From Candidatus Devosia phytovorans (GTDB taxonomy: Bacteria > Pseudomonadota > Alphaproteobacteria > Rhizobiales > Devosiaceae), in contig CP119312.1 of assembly GCA_029202405.1 (NCBI GenBank), positions 563,001 through 627,000 of the forward strand: DNA of 64,000 nt. The letters are read 5' to 3'. The stretch's first letter is position 1. Every line of letters begins with the position of its first letter. The position numbers were made by a program, and so were the translations under genes. This document shows positions 58,730 through 64,000 of the stretch, piece by piece. The notes beneath the pieces were generated by a model. The model was not told the DNA's origin. It did no database searches and worked only from the letters and a program-made list of their open reading frames with translations.

Positions 58730-60952
58730 TTAGCCGTTGTTGCCGGCCACGGTGATCAGCGGCGTGATGCGGCGGATGGTGACGCGACGGTTTTCGCGTT
58801 CGGCCGCATCGGTGCGGATCTTGAGGTAGCGCTCGCCATAACCCTGAGTGGCCAGGTTCTCCGGCGGCACGCCGTAGAAGTCGGTCAGGATGCGGGCGAC
58901 GGTGGCGGCACGCAGGTCCGACAGGCGGAGGTTAGAAATATCCGAACCCACGGCATCGGTATGGCCTTCGATCAGGAAGGTTTCACCCGGATTGGTAGCC
59001 AGCAGCTGCAACATGCCATTGGCGACGTTGGAGAGCGAGGCCACCTGGTCGCGGCCAATGGTGGCAGCGCCGGTATCGAAGGTCAGGCCACCGACTTCAA
59101 GCTTGCGCACGCTGTCGCGGACGCGGGAGGAGCGCTTGACCTCGTCGATCGAATAGATGCGGGCGACCTGTTCCACCGGCGGCTGGGCGAAGAACGAACC
59201 CACTTCGTCCTCGTCGGCATAGGAGGCGTCGAGCACATAGTCCTGCACCGGGATGTTGAGGCGCAGCGGGGGCAGGTCGCGGCCCGGATCTTCCCAGTAG
59301 ATCAGCTGGTCGTCATAGCGATCGTCGAATGTCGCCAGCACATATTCGCGGCCCGAGGGGTCGAAGCGCGAACGGCGCAGAGTATCGCCATTGGCATTGC
59401 GCACGGTGACGATCGAACTGCCGTCCGGACGGGTGATCACTTCACGGGTCCGTCCATTGCTGAGGTTCTCGTAATAGATCTCGTCCTGCTGCGGATTGTA
59501 GAAACGATCCGTGTCCTGGCCGATCGAATTGACGATCAACTGGGTGCCGACCTGCAGGATCACCTGGGTGATGACGTCACCCGTGCTGACCGGCTGGACC
59601 GTGTTCTGCTCGACAATGGCAACATTGTTCTGCTGGCCGATATTGGTCTCGTTGTTGACCTGGGTCGGGCCGTTGTAGTTGGTGACATTGTTGGTGATGT
59701 TGGTGATGTAATTGTTCGTCACCGTCTGCGTCACGGTCTCGTTGTTGGTCGCCGTGATTTCCTGGCCCTGTTCGGCGGTAGCCGAAACGGGTGCTTCGGC
59801 AGCAAAGGCGCGGAACATTTCGGACGACTGGGCGGCCGCATCGCTTTCGGGCGGAGCAACCAGCTCAACCGCTGTGTCGGCCGGAATCGGCGCAGGGGCA
59901 GCCTGGCCATCGACTGGCAGCGGCGCCAGTTCAAGATCCTTGGCACTGTCGAAGACTGGGGCGATCTGCTCCTGGGTGATGCCGGGGGGCAGTTCCTCGA
60001 TGACTTCCACCGGGACTTCGGCAGCAGGTGCGGCCTGATCAAACGGGCCGGGTGCCTGTGCAGCCGGATCGGCAACAGGGGCTGCGGGATCGACAACGAC
60101 GGGAGACGCCGGGTCAGCCACAGGGGCCGCAGGCGCGCCAGGCAGGGTCGGGACCTGGGGCAGGCTCAGGCCATAGTTGGCGAGGCAGCTTGCCGTGTCG
60201 GCAAAGCCGGCCGAGGTGCAGAGCGCCTGGATTTCAGCCTGTGCGGCGGCAATCTGGGCCTGCGCAGCGGCAGCGTCGCCACCCGACATCATGTCGGCGA
60301 TGGCGCCGTTATAGACGTCGATCTGGGCCTGCAGGGCCGCCGAGATATCGGCCTGCGGGGCAGGAGCCTGCTCGGCGGGCGGGGCGGGCTGTTCAGCTCC
60401 CGGAGCCGGGGCGGCTTCAGGCGCAGGAGCGGCCTCTGGGGCAGCTTCAGGAGCCGGCTGTTCGGCCGGTGCCTCGAAGGGGGCGGGAGCCGCCTGGGCT
60501 TCGACTGGAGCTTCTTCAACTGGGGCAGGCGCTTCCTCAGCCGGTGGCGGTGCTACTGCTTCAGAAGCGAGCTCGGGCACCGGTTCAGGCGCTGGCTCCG
60601 GCTGCGGCTCGGGGGCGGGTTCTTCGACGGGGGCGGGCTCTTCGACAACCGGAGCCGGCTCTTCAACCGGGGCTGCTTCTGGGGCAGGCTGTTCGACGGG
60701 TGCAGCTTCAGGCGCAGGCGCGGGCTCAGGAGCCGGTGCTGCCTCGGGGGGTGGTGCGGGGGCAGGCGCAGCGGGTGCGGCCTCGCCTCCAGCAGCGGGC
60801 TGCGCCGCAATGCATTCTTCGAGCGTGGTGAAGCCGGCATCGATACAGGCCTGTGGTAGCGCTGGCGCTTCCTGGGCGATCGAGGCCTGAACTGGGAACA
60901 TGGAGAGCAGCGTTAGGCTCGACCCGGTGAGCAGCCAATTTCTGAGGCGCAT
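58730..60952 (-). CDS. OmpA family protein with long Pro/Ala/Glu-rich region
   Basis: The product is 740 residues. After a signal peptide (about 1-27) come about 190 residues of Pro/Ala/Glu-rich low complexity, a more ordered Ala-rich part, a short Asn/Thr-rich stretch (TVTNNYITNITNNVTNYN, about 415-435), a beta-rich segment with YENLSNGRTREVITRPDGSS, and a C-terminal OmpA/peptidoglycan-binding domain (EGHTDAVGSDISNLRLSDLR, GYGERYLKI). ATG 60952 has an AGGAAG site. It probably links outer membrane or periplasm to peptidoglycan. Similar architecture is known in Rhizobiales; the function of the middle is unknown. Confidence 0.9.
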   Translation of the reverse strand: MRLRNWLLTGSSLTLLSMFPVQASIAQEAPALPQACIDAGFTTLEECIAAQPAAGGEAAPAAPAPAPPPEAAPAPEPAPAPEAAPVEQPAPEAAPVEEPAPVVEEPAPVEEPAPEPQPEPAPEPVPELASEAVAPPPAEEAPAPVEEAPVEAQAAPAPFEAPAEQPAPEAAPEAAPAPEAAPAPGAEQPAPPAEQAPAPQADISAALQAQIDVYNGAIADMMSGGDAAAAQAQIAAAQAEIQALCTSAGFADTASCLANYGLSLPQVPTLPGAPAAPVADPASPVVVDPAAPVADPAAQAPGPFDQAAPAAEVPVEVIEELPPGITQEQIAPVFDSAKDLELAPLPVDGQAAPAPIPADTAVELVAPPESDAAAQSSEMFRAFAAEAPVSATAEQGQEITATNNETVTQTVTNNYITNITNNVTNYNGPTQVNNETNIGQQNNVAIVEQNTVQPVSTGDVITQVILQVGTQLIVNSIGQDTDRFYNPQQDEIYYENLSNGRTREVITRPDGSSIVTVRNANGDTLRRSRFDPSGREYVLATFDDRYDDQLIYWEDPGRDLPPLRLNIPVQDYVLDASYADEDEVGSFFAQPPVEQVARIYSIDEVKRSSRVRDSVRKLEVGGLTFDTGAATIGRDQVASLSNVANGMLQLLATNPGETFLIEGHTDAVGSDISNLRLSDLRAATVARILTDFYGVPPENLATQGYGERYLKIRTDAAERENRRVTIRRITPLITVAGNNG

Positions 60953-61209
60953 TGTTTTTCTTCCTTTAATGTCGTTGGACACTTGAGCTCAACATCGCGG
61001 TGCCAGTCTGAACGCAGACTGAATAGAACTTTATCGATGATAAGCTGACAGTATCTCCCCGCAATCCCGCAACGCCCCGGATTCCCTTTGGTTCCCCGGC
61101 AGAAGCTAACGCACGGTGCGATCAGGAAAATGGCGCGATTGGGGCGGAGTGGACGCTTTGCCCGGTTGTTGCGCTGGCCGGTCGGAGGCGATCATGCTAG
61201 GGCGCTCAC

Positions 61210-61632
61210 ATGCATCAGGCCATCGACACGCGGACGATTTCGACCCAGGGGCAGGGGCTCTATGAGTTCACCAGCATGCTGGACGACTTCTTGCGAAGCT
61301 CCGGGATCATGACCGGGCTACTGACGGTCTATGTGCGTCACACGTCCTGCTCCCTGCTGATCCAGGAAAATGCCGACGACGATGTGCAGACAGACCTCAT
61401 GGGTTTTTATCGGCGCCTCGTGCCTGAGGGCATAGACTGGCTGGTACATACCACCGAGGGGCCGGACGACATGCCAGCCCATATCAAGGCGTCGCTGACC
61501 CAGACCTCCATCGGCATTCCGGTGTCCAGTGGGCAGCCCGTGCTGGGGACGTGGCAGGGCATTTATCTATTCGAGCATCGCCGGCGGCCGCATCGGCGCG
61601 AAGTGGTGCTCCATGTTATCGGAGAGCGTTGA
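61210..61632 (+). CDS. YjbQ/UPF0047 family protein
   Basis: The product is 140 residues, one YjbQ domain. VRHTSCSLLIQENADDDVQTDL (about 42-63) and GIPVSSGQPVLGTWQGIYLFEHR are diagnostic, and conserved His residues (HTSC, HTTEGPDDMPAHIK, FEH) suggest a metal site. YjbQ has been reported to have weak thiamine-phosphate synthase activity; the physiological role is unclear. The following TauE gene overlaps its stop by one base (TGATG). Confidence 0.9.
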   Translation: MHQAIDTRTISTQGQGLYEFTSMLDDFLRSSGIMTGLLTVYVRHTSCSLLIQENADDDVQTDLMGFYRRLVPEGIDWLVHTTEGPDDMPAHIKASLTQTSIGIPVSSGQPVLGTWQGIYLFEHRRRPHRREVVLHVIGER

Positions 61633-62462
61633 TGGATTGGGGAAGTCTGATCGGCTATTGGCCGTTCGTGCTGGGGCTGATGGTGACGGGCGTGCTGTCC
61701 GGCATTGCGGCGGGGCTGCTGGGCATTGGTGGCGGGGCGATCATTGTACCGGCACTCAGCACGGCGCTGTCGCTGATGGGCTATGACAGCGACCTGGTGC
61801 AGCATGTCGCCGTCGGTACGTCGCTGGCCATCATCATCCCCACCGGCATGATGAGTGCGCGGGCCCATTACAAGCGCGGGGCGCTGGATATGCGGGTGCT
61901 CAAGCTCTGGGCGCCCTTCATCGTTGCGGGCACGTTCATTGGCGGGCTGATGGCCGGGTTTTTCTCGGGCGACGTGTTGCGCATTGTCTTTGCCGTGATG
62001 GCATTCGTCATTGCCGCCAATATCGTTTCCGGCTTCCAGACCAAGCTGATGGGCCATCTCAATGGCTCGACCTGGACGCATCGCATCTCGGCGACGGTGG
62101 TCGGCTATCTGTCGTCGCTGATGGGCATTGGTGGCGGATCGTTGACCGTGCCGACGCTGGTGGCCTTCGGCGCGACCATGCATGCGGCCGTAGGCACGTC
62201 GGCGGCCATTGGCGTGGCGATCGCCGTCTCGGGAACGCTGGGCTTTATCATTTCAGGTTGGGGCGTTGCCGGCCTGCCGCCTCTGAGCCTGGGCTATATC
62301 AATCTTGTGGCCCTGGTGCTGGTAGCGGTGCTCGCCGCGGTGTTTGCGCCGCTCGGCGCGGCGCTGGCGCACAGGATGGATCAGAAGACGCTCAAATATG
62401 TGTTTGCCGCCTTCCTCGTCGCGGTCGGGCTCAACATGCTCTGGAAAGTGCTGTTCGGCTGA
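61632..62462 (+). CDS. TauE/SafE family sulfite exporter-like protein
   Basis: The product is 276 residues with about eight membrane helices in two homologous halves. The repeated motif GLLGIGGGAIIVPAL (near 28) and SLMGIGGGSLTVPTLVAFG (near 160) defines the family. Members export sulfite or organosulfonates; the substrate here is unknown. It is coupled to the YjbQ gene, an association seen elsewhere. Confidence 0.92.
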   Translation: MDWGSLIGYWPFVLGLMVTGVLSGIAAGLLGIGGGAIIVPALSTALSLMGYDSDLVQHVAVGTSLAIIIPTGMMSARAHYKRGALDMRVLKLWAPFIVAGTFIGGLMAGFFSGDVLRIVFAVMAFVIAANIVSGFQTKLMGHLNGSTWTHRISATVVGYLSSLMGIGGGSLTVPTLVAFGATMHAAVGTSAAIGVAIAVSGTLGFIISGWGVAGLPPLSLGYINLVALVLVAVLAAVFAPLGAALAHRMDQKTLKYVFAAFLVAVGLNMLWKVLFG

Positions 62463-62478
62463 GTGGCGGGTCAAAAGA

Positions 62479-62508
62479 GAAAAGCCCCCGCTTGCGCGAG
62501 GGCTTTTC
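62479..62508 (+). terminator. Rho-independent terminator after TauE gene
   Basis: GAAAAGCCC (62479-62487) pairs with GGGCTTTTC (62500-62508), with a GC-rich inner part CCGC/GCG. It is 17 bases past the TauE gene stop. Confidence 0.8.
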
Positions 62509-62586
62509 GTTCTGGGTTGGCGGGAACGGGTGACTACGGTTTATCCGATCGTTCCCACCGCCCAAGCCCCGTAGGGTTATCGGTGA

Positions 62587-63309
62587 TCAGTTGGCGCCGG
62601 TGGTTTCGAGTTCCCACTTGACGTTGACGTTGATCGAGAAGGTGAGTTCGCCACCTTCGACCGGCACGTCAGCGCTCTGGGCTTCGGCGCGCATCGAGTA
62701 CATGGCGACGGGCTGGGGCGAATTAAACCCCTGGCTTTCAGAAATCAGCTCGATCTCATCGAGACGCCCACCGGCAGCCTCGGCGTAAAGCTCGGCTTTG
62801 GCGCGGGCGTCGGCGAAAGCGGCCTTGCGGGCATCGTTGTAGAGCTCGGACGGGTCGTTGACGCCAAAGGTAATGCCGTTGACGGTATTCGCGCCGATGG
62901 TGACCGACTTGTCGAGAATGGCACCCAGCGTATCGAGCTGGCGCACGGTGACGGTCACGGTGTTGTTGACCTGATAGCCTTCGACCTTGGGCGGCTTGGT
63001 ATAGCCGTTCTCGTCGCGCTCATCGGTATAGACATAGTTGGGATTGACCGAGAAGCCGGAGGTCTGGATGTCGCGGGCTTCGATGCCCGAGGCCTTGAGC
63101 TCGGCAATCAGATCGGCCATGGCGGTAGAATTGGCGTCCAGCGCTTCGCGGGCGGTAGCGCCCTGCGTGGTCACGCCGGAATTGATCTGCGCCATATCGG
63201 GCGCGGCCGTCACTTCACCGCGGCCTTCGATCGAGATGCTGCCGGCAAGGGCAGGCATCGAGAGGCTGGCGAGAAGGGCAAAGGGAACGATGGCAGCGAA
63301 ACGACGCAT
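62587..63309 (-). CDS. SIMPL (DUF541) domain protein, exported
   Basis: The product is 240 residues with a signal peptide (about 1-22, FALLASLSMPALAG). The SIMPL domain has SIEGRGEVTAAPDMAQINSGV near 25 and ITFGVNDPSELYNDARKAAFADA around 145-167, with VNPNYVYTDE between. Family members form periplasmic ring oligomers of unknown role. It stands alone. Confidence 0.9.
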   Translation of the reverse strand: MRRFAAIVPFALLASLSMPALAGSISIEGRGEVTAAPDMAQINSGVTTQGATAREALDANSTAMADLIAELKASGIEARDIQTSGFSVNPNYVYTDERDENGYTKPPKVEGYQVNNTVTVTVRQLDTLGAILDKSVTIGANTVNGITFGVNDPSELYNDARKAAFADARAKAELYAEAAGGRLDEIELISESQGFNSPQPVAMYSMRAEAQSADVPVEGGELTFSINVNVKWELETTGAN

Positions 63310-63703
63310 CTGGAAACTCCTAAATCAGCGGGGCCTGTTTCCCCGTCTATTGCGTCAGTAATGGGGCGTAGCTGAACTGGAGTTGAACAGGGCTGTGGAC
63401 ATCGGTTCACCTTCAACTCTCGGACAAAAGTATGACTTTTGAGGGTTGCGTTGGCCGCTGCCCGTGCGGTACTCACAGACTGAGTTTTGCGGAATGTTTG
63501 CTACAGAGCTGCCGCACACTCGGTGTCACCCCGGCCTTGAGCCGGGACCCATCCTGAGATGGTTGACTTGCCGCCAGGTTGTTGTGCTCATCACATCGAC
63601 CTTGCGGATGCGGCGCGATCTCGAGATGGGCCCCGGCTCAAGGCCGGGGTGACACCGTGGGTGTGGACATTTCCGAGCATGAACACGGTTTGCGGGGGAC
63701 GGC
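63310..63703. other. Intergenic region with palindromic element
   Basis: No gene is recognised in these 394 bases. The left part should hold the promoter of the SIMPL gene. The centre is occupied by the dispersed repeat described separately. The right edge holds the start region of the fumarylacetoacetate hydrolase family gene, without a clear ribosome site. Confidence 0.6.
63515..63660. repeat. Dispersed palindromic repeat, copy B (complete inverted repeat)
   Basis: The left arm (63515-63560) matches 4402-4447 at about 43 of 46 bases. The right arm (about 63618-63660) is its reverse complement, with GGCTCAAGGCCGGGGTGACA mirroring TGTCACCCCGGCCTTGAGCC. About 55-60 bases of unrelated sequence lie between the arms. 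The element could fold into a long hairpin in RNA or single-stranded DNA. It has no coding capacity. Confidence 0.8.
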
Positions 63704-64000
63704 ATGGGCGACAGGCATTATCCAGATGGTCTTCTGCTTGGCCGGGCCCGTGTTCCGGGACATGCCCATCCGCGCGTGGTGACCGTGCGCAACGGTGATC
63801 TCTACGATATCACGGTCAAGAGCTTCGCCACCGTGCGCGACATTGCCGAGAGCGGCAGGGCTGCGGACCATGTGCGCGCGGCGGAGGGCATCAAGCTCGG
63901 GTCGGCCGATGCGATGCTTGCCAATTCCGTCGCCGGGCAGATCGACCTGGCGCTGCCAAGCCTACTGTCGCCGATCGACCTGCAGGCCATCAAGGCGTCG
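63704..64000 (+). CDS. Fumarylacetoacetate hydrolase family protein, N-terminal part
   Basis: The visible 99 residues begin at ATG 63704 and remain open at the window end. LLGRARVPGHAHPRVVTVRNGDLYDIT, FATVRDIAE and LLSPIDLQAIKAS resemble the N-terminal domain of fumarylacetoacetate hydrolase family enzymes, which act in sugar acid and aromatic breakdown. The catalytic domain lies beyond the window, so the assignment rests on these motifs alone. The frame runs through the end of the window without a stop. Confidence 0.75.
   Translation, partial: MGDRHYPDGLLLGRARVPGHAHPRVVTVRNGDLYDITVKSFATVRDIAESGRAADHVRAAEGIKLGSADAMLANSVAGQIDLALPSLLSPIDLQAIKAS

Noticed and set aside
58718..60859. 713-codon plus-strand open frame rich in Arg and Gly
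   Set aside because: It is the reverse of the Pro/Ala/Glu-rich OmpA-family gene; the Arg/Gly richness mirrors that bias.

Overview
The window is about 64 kb of GC-rich chromosome from an alphaproteobacterium, most likely in the Hyphomicrobiales (Rhizobiales) and plausibly Devosia or a relative. This is inferred from gene content and order: a prs-pgeF-MidA-lgt cluster facing a ubiK-like gene, carA followed further on by YqeY, dnaG and rpoD, a HlyU-family protein, a DUF2277 protein, a PilZ domain of rhizobial type, and scattered palindromic intergenic repeats. Genes are packed on both strands. No rRNA, tRNA, CRISPR array, prophage or insertion sequence is visible.

Region by region. 1-7.2 kb: a partial TerC membrane protein, two MaoC hydratases, an AraC regulator facing a phytanoyl-CoA dioxygenase-like enzyme, and a ychF-pth-rplY block. 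7.2-9.4 kb: an ECF42-like sigma factor with two DGPF/YciI genes, each preceded by the same TGTCGA-N17-CGAC element. 9.5-20.7 kb: a small secreted two-repeat protein, prs-pgeF-MidA-lgt, ubiK, a phosphoesterase, YbjN-proC, a cold-shock gene, a TPR methyltransferase, threonine aldolase and a VapBC module. 20.7-31.6 kb: carB, an orphan chemoreceptor, a GAF-GGDEF-PilZ cyclase, an RNA methyltransferase, a response regulator, clpS and an aldo/keto reductase. 31.6-37 kb: an ArsR regulator facing an MFS pump with two matched operator-like sites, an ABC exporter and a second MFS pump. 37-42.7 kb: ohr/ohrR around a palindromic operator, a secreted RNase T2, a Tat-exported CpdB-like nucleotidase, a YpfJ-type zinc protease and ParDE. 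42.7-49 kb: carA, YqeY, a second diguanylate cyclase, a third MFS pump and several membrane proteins. 49-55.5 kb: dnaG and rpoD, followed without a visible terminator by four small genes (DUF4160, DUF2442, a HicB-like ORF, DUF2442), then HlyU and queF. 55.5-64 kb: envelope and miscellaneous genes, including a large Pro/Ala/Glu-rich OmpA protein, TauE, a SIMPL protein and the start of a fumarylacetoacetate hydrolase family gene.

Most of the window is housekeeping: pyrimidine/arginine precursor synthesis (carA, carB, prs), translation (pth, rplY, ychF), replication and transcription initiation (dnaG, rpoD), lipoprotein maturation (lgt), proline and queuosine synthesis. Accessory content is small: three toxin-antitoxin or TA-like loci, stress and efflux regulators with readable operators, c-di-GMP enzymes, and dispersed palindromic repeats. 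The most interesting signals are the ECF42 module with its twin promoter-like elements, the TA-like array directly behind rpoD, the twin operators between the ArsR and MFS genes, and the intergenic repeats.
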